A DNA stretch of 64,000 nucleotides from Microbacterium sp. RURRCA19A (GTDB lineage: Bacteria > Actinomycetota > Actinomycetes > Actinomycetales > Microbacteriaceae): NCBI RefSeq assembly GCF_900156455.1, contig NZ_FTNQ01000001.1:1596519-1660518 (forward strand). The letters are read 5' to 3'. This document shows positions 23,446 through 32,186 of this stretch, one piece after another. Position numbers and translations under genes: made by a program. A model generated the notes under the pieces. The model had not been told where the DNA came from, did not search any database, and was given only the letters and a program-made list of their open reading frames with translations. Within the stretch, counting starts at the first letter, position 1; every line of letters begins with the position of its first letter.

Positions 23446-23691
23446 TCAGTCGTTCGCGCGACCCGTCTCGTGCTGGAGGCGGTCGATCTCTTCCGAAGCC
23501 TCCGCCTTGGTCAGGTCGGCCGTGATCTCCTCGCCCGCCTCGCGGGCGAGCGTGTCGAGGTAGCTGCGCTGCGGAGCGGTCATCGGCTCGTCGCCGGTGA
23601 CCCAGTCCGAGGGATCCTTCTCTACGGGGTCCTGTCCCTCATGCGCGGCACCGAGGGTCTCTTCTTCATGGTCACGGGGAGCATCGGTCAT
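23446..23691 (-). CDS. DUF3072 small protein
   Basis: 81 residues. The acidic first half (EEETLGAAHEGQDPVEKDPSDW) is probably disordered. The second half, MTAPQRSYLDTLAREAGEEITADLTKAEASEEIDRLQ, is the DUF3072 signature, a short helical SAP-like module. Function unknown. The ATG has TAGCCT exactly 6 nt upstream, so the gene is probably leaderless. Confidence 0.8.
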   Translation of the reverse strand: MTDAPRDHEEETLGAAHEGQDPVEKDPSDWVTGDEPMTAPQRSYLDTLAREAGEEITADLTKAEASEEIDRLQHETGRAND

Positions 23692-23770
23692 CGCGCCAGG
23701 CTAGGTCGGCGACCTCGGCGCTTCGCCGGGATTGACAGCCCCCGCCCGGCGGGTGCGGCATCCTGGAGGG

Positions 23771-24736
23771 GTGCCCGAACGGATCCGCCCCGCCGACCTG
23801 GACGTCCAGGTGTACCGGGACGGACCCGCGCAGACCCGCGTGACGATCGTGTCGTCGGGAGCGACGACCGACCGCGCTTTCGTGCTCGTGGCGGGGATCG
23901 GCGTCGCGGCGAGCTACTTCGAGTTCCTCGCTCCGCTGCTGGCGGAGCACGGCGACGTCTACGCGCTCGACCTGCCCGGCTTCGCCGGGATGCCGGCGTC
24001 CGGCGAGGAGCCGACGGCGGCGTTCTTCGCCGACCAGGTGGAGGGCGTGATCGCCCACTACGGCCTCGTCGATCCGGTGCTCATCGGTCATTCGATGGGC
24101 ACGCAGGTGGTCACCGAGGTGCTGACCCGCCGCGACGACCTCACGCACGCCGTGCTGGTGAGCCCCGTCGTCGACGAAGCCGAGGCGAACGCGCTCGTCC
24201 AGGCCGTGCGCTTCGTGCAGTCGACCGTCCGGGAATCGGCGCACATCGCGATCATGGCGTTCTCGGCCTACCTGCTGTGCGGGATGCTCTACTTCCTCGA
24301 GGTGCTCCCGCACATGCTGCGGTACCGGATCTCCGACCGGATCGGCCTGGTCCGGGCGCGGCTGCTGCTGATCCGCGGCGAGTTCGACCGCCCGTCGCCC
24401 CGACGCCTGCACTCGCGGCTCGTCGCCCGCGCCCCCCGTGCGCGCCGGTGGGAGATCGAAGGAGCCGCGCACTCGATCATCAACGGCCACGCCGTCGGCG
24501 TCGCGCGTCTCGTGCACCGGCACCTGGCCGACGACCTCGCCGCGCGGGGGCGGATGCCCGCCGCCGAGGCGAAGGTCCCGCCCGCGCGGCACGCCGATCT
24601 GCAGATGGTCCTGGACGCCACGGCCAGCCGCATCGCGGAATGGTTGAGCGCCGTCCGCCGCGATCAGGACGGTGTCGAACGCGCCAAGTCGCGTCACGCC
24701 CGCCTCCTGTGGCGGGCCTACGTCTCGCGTTCCTGA
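23771..24736 (+). CDS. Alpha/beta hydrolase
   Basis: 321 residues. The fold shows RAFVLVAGIGVAASYFEFL (oxyanion strand), DVYALDLPGFAGMP, the nucleophile elbow in VLIGHSMGTQV (Ser in GHSMG), an acid in RGEFDRPSPRR and the base in EGAAHSIING. It has a cap of helices in the middle and no signal peptide. Substrate unknown; the pattern is that of esterases or lactonases. The GTG at 23771 is used; GGAGGG directly abuts it, and TTGACA at 23732-23737 may be the -35. It converges on the sugar-kinase gene 3 nt beyond its stop. Confidence 0.8.
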   Translation: MPERIRPADLDVQVYRDGPAQTRVTIVSSGATTDRAFVLVAGIGVAASYFEFLAPLLAEHGDVYALDLPGFAGMPASGEEPTAAFFADQVEGVIAHYGLVDPVLIGHSMGTQVVTEVLTRRDDLTHAVLVSPVVDEAEANALVQAVRFVQSTVRESAHIAIMAFSAYLLCGMLYFLEVLPHMLRYRISDRIGLVRARLLLIRGEFDRPSPRRLHSRLVARAPRARRWEIEGAAHSIINGHAVGVARLVHRHLADDLAARGRMPAAEAKVPPARHADLQMVLDATASRIAEWLSAVRRDQDGVERAKSRHARLLWRAYVSRS

Positions 24737-24739
24737 GCG

Positions 24740-25990
24740 TCAGCCCACCCGCTGCCGCGAGGTCGCGGCATCCAGTGCCCGATCCAGCGCCGCGGCCGTG
24801 GCGAACCGCACCGCCGCCGGGACGGCCGCGAGGAAGCCGCCCACGAAGGTGTCGCCCAGGCCGATGGTCGTCGGGCGCGCCACGTCGACGACGTACGCGG
24901 GCACGCCCACGGCCGGCAGCCGCTGCTCGGCGGCCGCGACCACGGCGGCCCCTCCCGCGTGACGCGGCAGACGCGCCGTGTCGTCGAGATCGTCCGCGCG
25001 ACACGCGTCGCCGAGCCGGTAGCGCGTCGCCGCGGTGCGGGTCGCGCTCTCCAGCGCGGCGCGGTGTCGGGCGGCCTCGGGCCCGACGGCCACCGCCCAG
25101 TACTTCGTGTGCACCACGAGAGCGGGTGCCGGGATCAGCGCGTGGGCCTCCGCGAGCGCCGCGACGACGTCGTCGGGGGAGAGCAGATCGAGGGGCCGGC
25201 CGAGGTACTCCTGCAGCTCGTCCTCGTTCATGCCGTACACGTCGATGCGCTCCATCAGACGCGTCCGCACGAGACCGGCGAACGAGCGCTCGTAGAACCC
25301 GGCGTCCTCGTAGTACACGAGCGCCGACGGCGGCAGGCGCCGCATGGCGGCGCGCACGTCCTGCAGCCGACGGTCGAGCAGCGCGGCATCCTGCATCGTG
25401 TTGAACCCCGACACGAGGAACGCCGACGCCTCGGCGAGGGCTTCGCCCAGGTCGGCGGCGATCGCCATCTCGCGGTTCGGGGCGTCGTTGGCGAAGATCA
25501 GGCGATTGGATGCCGGAGCGACGACATCGCCGCCCTCGACGCGCACCACCGCCCCCTGGGGGTACTGCACGATGAGGTGCGGGTCGAGGGTGTCGCGGGT
25601 GGCGGAGGAGACCACGCGCATGGACGGGGGCAGGAGGCGCCGGACGTTGTCGTCGATGCTCACGAGATGCTGCACCGTGGGCACGCCGATGCGGTCCAGC
25701 GCGATGCCGGCCCGGACGCCCGTGCCGCCGAGCGTCACCTCGACGTCGAAGTGCGCGGCGAAGCGTTCGACGATCTCGCTCGACAGGACGAAGCGCTCGC
25801 CTCCCCCGCCCGTGGCGAGGAAGGCGAGCACCGTGACGACGAGGGCCCTCTCGTCGATGATCGGCGTCGTGGTGGTCAGCTCGTCCCGGTGGATGCCGTA
25901 CTCCCCCGCGAGGGTGCTGAGCACGTCGGCATCCCACCGGATCTCGTAGTCGACGGTGCCGCCGAGTCCGAGGACGAGGTCTCCTGCCAT
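24740..25990 (-). CDS. ADP-dependent sugar kinase (ADP-glucokinase/phosphofructokinase family)
   Basis: 416 residues, too long for ordinary PfkB enzymes and matching the ADP-dependent kinase family (PF04587). The family landmarks are NEDELQEYLG (the NxxE Mg-binding motif) and PTTIGLGDTFVGGF (GxGD, with Asp as catalytic base). These enzymes phosphorylate glucose or fructose-6-phosphate using ADP as donor. They are best known from archaea and animals, less so from actinobacteria. It is the last gene of the ABC-importer/aldolase operon, 18 nt after the aldolase, so the likely reaction is a phosphorylation that prepares the aldolase substrate. The exact sugar is unknown. Confidence 0.8.
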   Translation of the reverse strand: MAGDLVLGLGGTVDYEIRWDADVLSTLAGEYGIHRDELTTTTPIIDERALVVTVLAFLATGGGGERFVLSSEIVERFAAHFDVEVTLGGTGVRAGIALDRIGVPTVQHLVSIDDNVRRLLPPSMRVVSSATRDTLDPHLIVQYPQGAVVRVEGGDVVAPASNRLIFANDAPNREMAIAADLGEALAEASAFLVSGFNTMQDAALLDRRLQDVRAAMRRLPPSALVYYEDAGFYERSFAGLVRTRLMERIDVYGMNEDELQEYLGRPLDLLSPDDVVAALAEAHALIPAPALVVHTKYWAVAVGPEAARHRAALESATRTAATRYRLGDACRADDLDDTARLPRHAGGAAVVAAAEQRLPAVGVPAYVVDVARPTTIGLGDTFVGGFLAAVPAAVRFATAAALDRALDAATSRQRVG

Positions 25991-26008
25991 GACGCCGATC
26001 CTCCCCGA

Positions 26009-26872
26009 TCAGTACAGGTCGGCCTTGCCGGCGGCGCCGAACAGGTCGATCTTCTCGGCCGCGGTCACCTTCATCGCCGCGATGGGCTCGGGCTGGATCG
26101 CGTTCGGCTCGCGGAGGCGCCGGTCGGTGCCGAGCACCTCGCGCATGCGGTCGTGGTACGCGACCTTGATGTCGCTGGAGATGTTGATCTTGTTGATGCC
26201 CAGCGACACGGCGCGCGCGAGCTCGGCGTCCGGGTTGCTGGATCCGCCGTGCAGGACGAGCGGGATGCCGACGGCGGCCTTGATCTGCTCGAGCAGGTCG
26301 TGCCGCAGCTCGGGGTTCTTGTCGGACGGGTACAGGCCGTGCGAGGTGCCGATGGCGATCGCCAGGCTGTCGACGCCGGTCTGCTCGACGAAACGCACCG
26401 CGTCGTCGACGTTCGTGTAGATGATCTCGGCCGCACCCGACTCGCCGTAGCTGTCGTTCGCGCCGATCGTGCCGAGCTCGCCCTCGACCTGGATGCCGGC
26501 CGCGTGCGCCGCCTCGACGACCTTGCGGGTGATCGCGACGTTCTGCTCGAACGGCTCGAGCGAGGCGTCGATCATCACCGACGTGAAGCCCGAGTGGATG
26601 GCCGTGATCATCTGCTCGTACGACCCGCCGTGGTCCCAGTGGATCGCGACGGGAACGCTCGACCGGTGGGCACGGGCGTGCATCGCGGGGATCAGATCCG
26701 TGGTGATGTGCGACACCTCGTCGGGGTGGATGGCGATGATGACCGGGGCGGACTTCTCTTCGCTGATGTCCATGATCCCGGTGAACATCGCCCAGTCGGA
26801 GATGTTGAATGCCGGGATGGCGAAGCTGTGGGCGTTCGCCACGTCGAGGATGGACTTGCCGGTGTAGAGCAC
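26009..26872 (-). CDS. Class II ketose-bisphosphate aldolase
   Basis: 287 residues, zinc-dependent class II fold. VAIHWDHGGSYEQMITAIHSGFTSVMIDAS holds the HxDHG metal motif, GIQVEGELGTIG the second metal region, LAIAIGTSHGLY a zinc His, and VLHGGSSNPDAELARAVSLGINKINISSD the phosphate loop. It should cleave fructose-1,6-, tagatose-1,6- or a related ketose bisphosphate. I start at GTG 26872 (MLYTGKSILD), which has AAGGAG 7 nt upstream. It sits between the importer genes and the ADP-dependent kinase in one operon. Confidence 0.88.
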   Translation of the reverse strand: MLYTGKSILDVANAHSFAIPAFNISDWAMFTGIMDISEEKSAPVIIAIHPDEVSHITTDLIPAMHARAHRSSVPVAIHWDHGGSYEQMITAIHSGFTSVMIDASLEPFEQNVAITRKVVEAAHAAGIQVEGELGTIGANDSYGESGAAEIIYTNVDDAVRFVEQTGVDSLAIAIGTSHGLYPSDKNPELRHDLLEQIKAAVGIPLVLHGGSSNPDAELARAVSLGINKINISSDIKVAYHDRMREVLGTDRRLREPNAIQPEPIAAMKVTAAEKIDLFGAAGKADLY

Positions 26873-26904
26873 GGATTTCTCCTTGTCGGGGTGGTGGTCG
26901 AGAG

Positions 26905-27750
26905 TCAGCTCTTCACCGAGCCGGCCGTCAGGCCGCTGATGAAGAAGCGCTGGAAGAAGAGGAAGAGGACGAGCACGGGGATCGAGCCGAGGATGCTCAT
27001 CGCCATGATCTGGTTCCACTCGTACGAGTGCTGGCCCATGAGCAGCTGGATGCCGATCGGCACCGTACGCATGTCGAGGGTGCGCGTGAGGGTCAGCGCG
27101 AAGAGGAACTCGTTCCACGCGATCATGAACGTGTAGATGCCGACCGACACGATCCCGGGGATGGAGATCGGCACGAGGACGCGCCAGAGGGCGGTGAACG
27201 ATCCCGCGCCGTCGACCCGGACCGCCTCGTCGAGCTCCTTCGGGAGGGTGTTGAAGTAGCCGGTCATCATGATGATCGCGTAGGGCAGCGTGAACACCAT
27301 GTAGGTGAGGATCAGGCCCGGGTAGGTGTTGTAGAGCTTCAGGGTCACCATGAGCCCGAAGTAGGGGATCAGCAGCGTGATCGGCGGGACCGCCTGGACG
27401 CTCACGATGATCACGTTGACGATGCGCTTGCCGCGGAACTCGAACCGACTGAACGCGTACGCCGCCTGGATCGCCACGAGGAGGGTGAGGATCGTCACCG
27501 CGCCCGCGACCACGTAGCTGTTGATGAAGAAGCGCACCGTCTCGGGCGTCGTGAAGATCTTCACGTAGGCGTCGAACGAGAACGTGTCGGTGATGAGCCG
27601 CGGGGGGAGCTCGAAGATCTGCGTGTTCGATTTGAACGAGCTCGAGAGCATCCACAGGACCGGGCCGGCCGCGAAGACGGCGCCGAGGATCAGTCCGATC
27701 AGCACTCCGGTCCGGGCGACGCGGGTGCGTGCGACGGTGGTCAGGGCCAT
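26905..27750 (-). CDS. Carbohydrate ABC transporter permease (MalG type)
   Basis: 281 residues, six membrane segments, with the cytoplasmic EAA loop near residues 175-195 (ELDEAVRVDGAGSFTALWRVLVPISIPG). It forms the inner-membrane channel with the MalF-type partner, whose stop is 1 nt before its start codon's neighbour. No ATPase is encoded in the cluster, so it probably shares a genome-wide MsiK-like ATPase, as is common for actinobacterial sugar importers. Confidence 0.9.
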   Translation of the reverse strand: MALTTVARTRVARTGVLIGLILGAVFAAGPVLWMLSSSFKSNTQIFELPPRLITDTFSFDAYVKIFTTPETVRFFINSYVVAGAVTILTLLVAIQAAYAFSRFEFRGKRIVNVIIVSVQAVPPITLLIPYFGLMVTLKLYNTYPGLILTYMVFTLPYAIIMMTGYFNTLPKELDEAVRVDGAGSFTALWRVLVPISIPGIVSVGIYTFMIAWNEFLFALTLTRTLDMRTVPIGIQLLMGQHSYEWNQIMAMSILGSIPVLVLFLFFQRFFISGLTAGSVKS

Positions 27751-27751
27751 G

Positions 27752-28681
27752 TCAGTCCCTCGCCTTCTGGTGGCGGACGTAGAGGACCGCGATGATCAGG
27801 GACATCGCCAGCACGAGCACCGCCGAGGTGGAGGCCGTCGAGAAGTCGTACGTGGCGAACGCGAGCTTGTAGGTGTAGGTGCTGAGCATCTCGGTGACGT
27901 CGATCGGGCCACCGCCGGTGGTCAGCCAGATGAGGGCGAACTGCTGCGACGTCCAGATGAGGTCGAGCAGCACGAGGCTGACGATGATCGGGCGCAGCTG
28001 CGGGATGGTGACGTTCCAGAAGCGCTGGACGGGGCTCGCACCGTCGACCGTGGCGGCTTCGTACAGATCGCTCGGGATGCCTTGGAGGCCGGCGAGCAGG
28101 CTCACCATGAAGAAGGGGTAGCCGGCCCAGATGTTGATGAAGGTGACCGTGCCGAGAGCGAGCTGCGGCGAGGCGAGCCACTCGATGTTCGTGTTCAGAA
28201 GGAAGTTGACGATGCCGTTGGGGGCGAGGAGCATGCGCCACAGGACCGCGATGACGGCGACCGTGAAGAGCCAGGGCAGGACGTAGAGGCCGCGGAAGAT
28301 CGCGCGGGGCACGGCGCCGATGAGGCGGCTGTTCAGCAGGAGCGCGAAGCCGAGGCCGAGGACGAGGTGGGCGGCGACGCTCGTCAGGGTGAAGAAGAGC
28401 GTGTTGCCGGTGGCCTTCCAGAACCCCGAGTCGGTGAGGACCGCGATGTAGTTTTCGAGCCCGACGAACTGCGGGTTCTTGTTGGTGATGACGTTGTCCT
28501 GGAACGAGTAGCCGATGACCATGACGATCGGCACGATCATCAGCACGAACAGGAGGATCAGCGTCGGCGACAGGAAGCCGTAGGCCTCGGAGGTCTTGCG
28601 GAGCTGGCGCGTGCGCCGGGACGTGGGGCGCCCCGTGACGATCAGCTCGGTATCGGGGGGAGTGAGGGTGCGCATGGTCAT
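27752..28681 (-). CDS. Carbohydrate ABC transporter permease (MalF type)
   Basis: 309 residues. A 35-residue N-terminal cytoplasmic tail is followed by six membrane segments and the EAA loop ASPVQRFWNVTIPQLRPI. I start at ATG 28681 (MTMRTL), with AGGAAGG about 9 nt upstream; a longer reading adds an unlikely Pro/Gly-rich leader. It pairs with the MalG-type protein and the binding lipoprotein encoded just upstream. Confidence 0.88.
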   Translation of the reverse strand: MTMRTLTPPDTELIVTGRPTSRRTRQLRKTSEAYGFLSPTLILLFVLMIVPIVMVIGYSFQDNVITNKNPQFVGLENYIAVLTDSGFWKATGNTLFFTLTSVAAHLVLGLGFALLLNSRLIGAVPRAIFRGLYVLPWLFTVAVIAVLWRMLLAPNGIVNFLLNTNIEWLASPQLALGTVTFINIWAGYPFFMVSLLAGLQGIPSDLYEAATVDGASPVQRFWNVTIPQLRPIIVSLVLLDLIWTSQQFALIWLTTGGGPIDVTEMLSTYTYKLAFATYDFSTASTSAVLVLAMSLIIAVLYVRHQKARD

Positions 28682-28754
28682 GGTGTGCGGCCTTCCTGGC
28701 GGGGATGCCGCACCGCCCGGCTTCATCGGTGCGGCATCCCCTGTCAGCGTCGGA

Positions 28755-30047
28755 TCAGAACTTCGACGTCCACTCGTCCTGGGCCTTCTGCAGCGCGTCC
28801 TTCATGGACTGCTGGCCGTCCAGGGCGGACTGGAACTGCTCACCGAACTGGCGCATGAGCTCCTCGGCGACGGGGAGTCCGGTGAACTCGTTCGCCGGGT
28901 AGCCGGCCTTGTAGATGTCGAACGCCGTCTTGAACAGGGCGTCGTCGTTGACGAAGTCCGGCACGGACTCGGTGTTGCCCGGGAAGGCCTTGGCCATCGT
29001 GGACAGCTGCGAGTTGACGTCCTTGCCCATCAGGAAGGACACGAGCTTGAACGCGGCGTCCTTGTGCTCGGAGTTCTCGGCCACGCCGATGCCCCACGAG
29101 GCGTACGGGATGCCCCGCTCACCGGTGAAGCCGTCCTCGGCGGGGATGGCCGAGATCGAGAACTTCAGGTCGGGGTTCGACTCGCGGATGAGGTTGATGT
29201 GGGCGAGCGAGTCGATCATCATGCCGACGCGGCCGTTGGTGAACTCCTCGACCTTGTCCTGCTCCTTCATGGTGAAGGATCCGGGCGCGATGACCCCGTC
29301 GTTCCAGAGCTGCTGAATGTAGTCGGTCGCCGACGTGACGTCCTTGTTCGTCAGGTCGGGCTTTCCGTCCTTGAGCATCGATCCACCGGAGGCCCACACC
29401 CATGACATGACGTCGTTCTGCACGCCGTTGGGGGCTTCGAGCGAGAGCGGGAGCACCCAGCCCGAGACGTCGCCGCCGAGGGCCTTGATCTTCTTCGCCG
29501 CGTCGGCGAACTCGGTGCGCGTGGACGGGGGTGCGCTGACACCGGCCTGCGACAGCAGGGCGTCGTTCGTGAACATCGGGTACACGAAGTTGACGACCGG
29601 GATCATGTAGGTGCTGCCGTCGACCTTGATCTGGCTGGCGAGCTGGCTCTCGTCGTAGCCGGAGTCGCTCATGAGCTTCGACAGGTCGGCGATGACGCCC
29701 TGCTGGGCGAAGTCGCTGACCCACGCGCCGTCGAGACCGACGACGTCGGGCATGGTGCCGGAGGCGGCACCCGCGAAGAGCTGCTCCTTGGTCGAGGCGT
29801 ACGGACCGCTGACCAGGTCGACCTTGATGCCCGGGTTCTCCTGCTCGAAGGTGTCCATGAGCGCGCGGAACTGGCCGTCGGGAAGCTCGGGCTCCCACCA
29901 CTGGGCGAACTCGATCGTCACATCACCGCCGTCGGAAGGGGCCGCCGAGTTCGACGAGCACCCCGCCATCGCCAGGAGGGTCGTGGCCGCTGCGGCGGCA
30001 CCGACGAGCTTGATGGCGTTTCGACGCCCGCGCCCGCTGTTGTCCAT
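28755..30047 (-). CDS. Sugar ABC transporter substrate-binding lipoprotein
   Basis: 430 residues. A twin-basic N-terminus (RGRRNAIK), a hydrophobic core and the lipobox LLAMAGC indicate export and lipid anchoring after about residue 29. The mature part is a type I extracellular solute-binding protein (EFAQWWEPELPDGQFRALMDTFEQENPGIKV, PDVVGLDGAWVSDFA, NGRVGMMIDS). First gene of the operon, with GGAG 6 nt before the ATG. The divergent DeoR gene and dyads at 30199-30240 control the region upstream. The substrate is presumably a mono- or oligosaccharide. Confidence 0.92.
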   Translation of the reverse strand: MDNSGRGRRNAIKLVGAAAAATTLLAMAGCSSNSAAPSDGGDVTIEFAQWWEPELPDGQFRALMDTFEQENPGIKVDLVSGPYASTKEQLFAGAASGTMPDVVGLDGAWVSDFAQQGVIADLSKLMSDSGYDESQLASQIKVDGSTYMIPVVNFVYPMFTNDALLSQAGVSAPPSTRTEFADAAKKIKALGGDVSGWVLPLSLEAPNGVQNDVMSWVWASGGSMLKDGKPDLTNKDVTSATDYIQQLWNDGVIAPGSFTMKEQDKVEEFTNGRVGMMIDSLAHINLIRESNPDLKFSISAIPAEDGFTGERGIPYASWGIGVAENSEHKDAAFKLVSFLMGKDVNSQLSTMAKAFPGNTESVPDFVNDDALFKTAFDIYKAGYPANEFTGLPVAEELMRQFGEQFQSALDGQQSMKDALQKAQDEWTSKF

Positions 30048-30198
30048 CGTTTCTCCTCATTGAGATCTGCTGTTATTCGCGCTGTTCTGCGCGTTCTTGC
30101 GTCTTTCAGCATGAGTATGCGCGGATCTGCGGCCTGCGTCAAGGTTGCGATGCAGATTCGTGACAATTCCGGCACGCGACAGCGTCGATCCCCCGAAA

Positions 30199-30221
30199 GA
30201 AACGCAGAATTGTGCCGTTTC
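30199..30221. promoter_or_regulatory. Dyad GAAACG-N11-CGTTTC, candidate DeoR operator
   Basis: Six-base perfect arms at 30199-30204 and 30216-30221 lie in the 233-bp region between the importer operon and deoR. DeoR-family repressors bind such spaced A/T-edged repeats next to their own genes. Confidence 0.45.
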
Positions 30222-30228
30222 GTGCGGA

Positions 30229-30240
30229 TTTCGACCGAAA
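30229..30240. promoter_or_regulatory. Dyad TTTCG-AC-CGAAA, candidate DeoR operator
   Basis: A perfect 5-bp inverted repeat 41 nt before the deoR ATG, near a second dyad built from the same (C/G)AAA(G/C) half-sites. Two sites would allow cooperative binding. Confidence 0.45.
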
Positions 30241-30280
30241 GAGGTCGATCGATTTGCCGCTCTGTGCTAGAGATGACGGC

Positions 30281-31087
30281 ATGGAGGGCACAACCACTCA
30301 CACCAAGAAGCGACTCCCGGCCGGGCGGAAAGCCGAGCTCGCCGCGTACGTCGCCGAAACCGGACAGGTCACGGTCGTCGATCTCGCGTCGCACTTCGGC
30401 GTCTCGATCGACACCGTGCGCCGCGATCTCGATCAGCTCGACCGCGAGGGCATCGTCGTGCGCACGCACGGAGGTGCGGTGAGCGCGATGTCCGTTCCCG
30501 GACGCGATCGCGGGCTCGACGTGCGCCTGCAGATGCAGACCGCCGAGAAGGAGAAGATCGCCGCGATCGCCGCCGACCTCATCGAGGACGGCTCCGTCGT
30601 GATGCTCAACGCGGGGACGACCACGCTCGCCGTGGCGCGGGCGCTCCGCAACCACCGCAACCTCACCATCGCGACGAACAATCTGCGCATCCCCGCCGAG
30701 ATCTCCCCCGGCGTCTTCCGCGACCTGTTCATCTTCGGCGGCGCGGTGCGCACGATCACCCAGGCGACCACCGGTCCGGTGACGCTCGCCGCCGCATCGA
30801 ACAGTGCCGACGTGGAGATCCGCTGCGACTACGCGCTGATCGCGGTGGGGGCCGTGGACGCCTCCGGCTTCTCGACCAGCAACCTCGGCGACGCGACCAT
30901 GATGAGCGAGATGATCCAGCGCGCCGATCGCACCGCGATCCTCGCGGACTCCACCAAACTCGACCGGCGCCTGTTCGCCCAGGTCACGGCGCTGGAGAAG
31001 GCCGACTACCTCATCACCGACGCCCCTCCGTCCGCAGCGCTCGCCGCGGCTCTGGAGGAGGCCGGAGTGACGGTCCTCACACCCTGA
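30281..31087 (+). CDS. DeoR-family transcriptional repressor
   Basis: 268 residues. N-terminal HTH: GRKAELAAYVAETGQVTVVDLASHFGVSIDTVRRDLDQLDREGIVVRTHGGAV is the full DeoR signature. The C-terminal DeoR sensor domain (LNAGTTTLAVARAL, ALIAVGAVDASGFSTSNLGDATMMSEMIQRADRTAILADSTKLDRR) binds phosphorylated sugars. Start ATG 30281 (MEGTTTHTKKRLPAGRK). It is divergent from the importer/aldolase/kinase operon, so its likely inducer is the phosphorylated intermediate of that pathway. It converges on the dehydrogenase gene 3 nt after its stop. Confidence 0.92.
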   Translation: MEGTTTHTKKRLPAGRKAELAAYVAETGQVTVVDLASHFGVSIDTVRRDLDQLDREGIVVRTHGGAVSAMSVPGRDRGLDVRLQMQTAEKEKIAAIAADLIEDGSVVMLNAGTTTLAVARALRNHRNLTIATNNLRIPAEISPGVFRDLFIFGGAVRTITQATTGPVTLAAASNSADVEIRCDYALIAVGAVDASGFSTSNLGDATMMSEMIQRADRTAILADSTKLDRRLFAQVTALEKADYLITDAPPSAALAAALEEAGVTVLTP

Positions 31088-31090
31088 GGA

Positions 31091-32110
31091 TCAGACCGTG
31101 AGCAGCACCTTCGTCGCGCGGCGTTCGTCCATCGCGCGGTAGCCCTCCGCGGCCTCCTCGAGCGGGAGGGTGAGGTCGAAGACGGCACCCGGGTCGATCT
31201 CGCGGTCCCAGATGAGCTGGATGAGCTCCGGCAGGAAGCGTCGCACGGGCGCAGGACCGCCGTGGAGGTGCACCGCGGAGCGGAACAGCTCCTGCCCCTC
31301 GAGCGTGACGTCGTGCGAGACGCCGACGAACCCGATGTGCCCGCCGGGGCGCGTCGAGCGCACGGCCTGCTCCATCGACTGCTGCGTGCCGACGGCCTCG
31401 ATGACGGAGTGCGCGCCGAGCCCGCCGGTGAGTTCCTTGACCTTCGCGATCCCCTCGTCGCCGCGCTCCTCGACGATGTCGGTCGCGCCGAACCGACGCG
31501 CGAGCTCCTGGCGGTCGGCGTGACGCGACATCGCGATGATGCGCTCGGCGCCGAGCTGCTTCGCGGCCAGGATGCCGAGCAGCCCGACGGCTCCGTCGCC
31601 GACCACCGCGACCGTCTTGCCGGGGCCGACCTCCGCCGCCACCGCGGCGAACCAGCCCGTGCCGAGGACATCGCTCGCGGCGAGCAGCGACGGGATGAGG
31701 TCGGCATCCGGCTGCCCCGGGGTCGCGACGAGAGTGCCGTCGGCGAGCGGGATGCGGGCGAACTCGGCCTGGGTGCCGACGCGCCCCATCGGGACGACGT
31801 GCACGCAGCGCGACTGATACCCGGCCTGACAGATCTCGCACGTGTTGTCCGAGGCCATGAACGAGCCGACGACGAAGTCGCCCACCTTCACGTTCTCCAC
31901 CGCGTCACCGATCTCGGTCACGACCCCGACGTACTCGTGGCCCATGGGGGTGGCATCCACGGTGTCCGCCCCACGGTAAGGCCAGAGGTCCGAGCCGCAG
32001 ATGCAGGACGCGGCGAGGCGGATGATGGCATCCGTCGGCTCCTGGATGACCGGGTCGTCGCGGTCTTCGACGCGCACGTCGCCGGCGGCGTGCATGATGA
32101 CTCCACGCAT
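31091..32110 (-). CDS. Zinc-dependent alcohol dehydrogenase family protein
   Basis: 339 residues, medium-chain dehydrogenase/reductase. The GHEYVGVV motif, the catalytic-zinc Cys in SCICGSDLW, and structural-zinc cysteines around CEICQAGYQSRC are present. The Rossmann segment is VAVVGDGAVGLLGILAAKQLGAERIIAM. It oxidises an alcohol with NAD(P). I start at ATG 32110 (MRGVIMHAAGD), preceded by a GAGAGGAG-like Shine-Dalgarno. It stands alone on the minus strand between the deoR gene and the kinase-phospholyase gene. Substrate unknown. Confidence 0.88.
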   Translation of the reverse strand: MRGVIMHAAGDVRVEDRDDPVIQEPTDAIIRLAASCICGSDLWPYRGADTVDATPMGHEYVGVVTEIGDAVENVKVGDFVVGSFMASDNTCEICQAGYQSRCVHVVPMGRVGTQAEFARIPLADGTLVATPGQPDADLIPSLLAASDVLGTGWFAAVAAEVGPGKTVAVVGDGAVGLLGILAAKQLGAERIIAMSRHADRQELARRFGATDIVEERGDEGIAKVKELTGGLGAHSVIEAVGTQQSMEQAVRSTRPGGHIGFVGVSHDVTLEGQELFRSAVHLHGGPAPVRRFLPELIQLIWDREIDPGAVFDLTLPLEEAAEGYRAMDERRATKVLLTV

Positions 32111-32186
32111 GGGGGCTCCTCTCGGGTGGAAGGTCTCGACCACAGGTCTACTCCTCCCACCCGAGCGGCGGGCCGGGCTTGCGCGA

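Noticed and set aside
24740..31087. A sulfoquinovose (sulfo-EMP) degradation locus
   Set aside because: The importer, kinase and aldolase fit, but no sulfoquinovosidase, isomerase or sulfolactaldehyde enzyme is present, and the kinase is of the ADP-dependent family.
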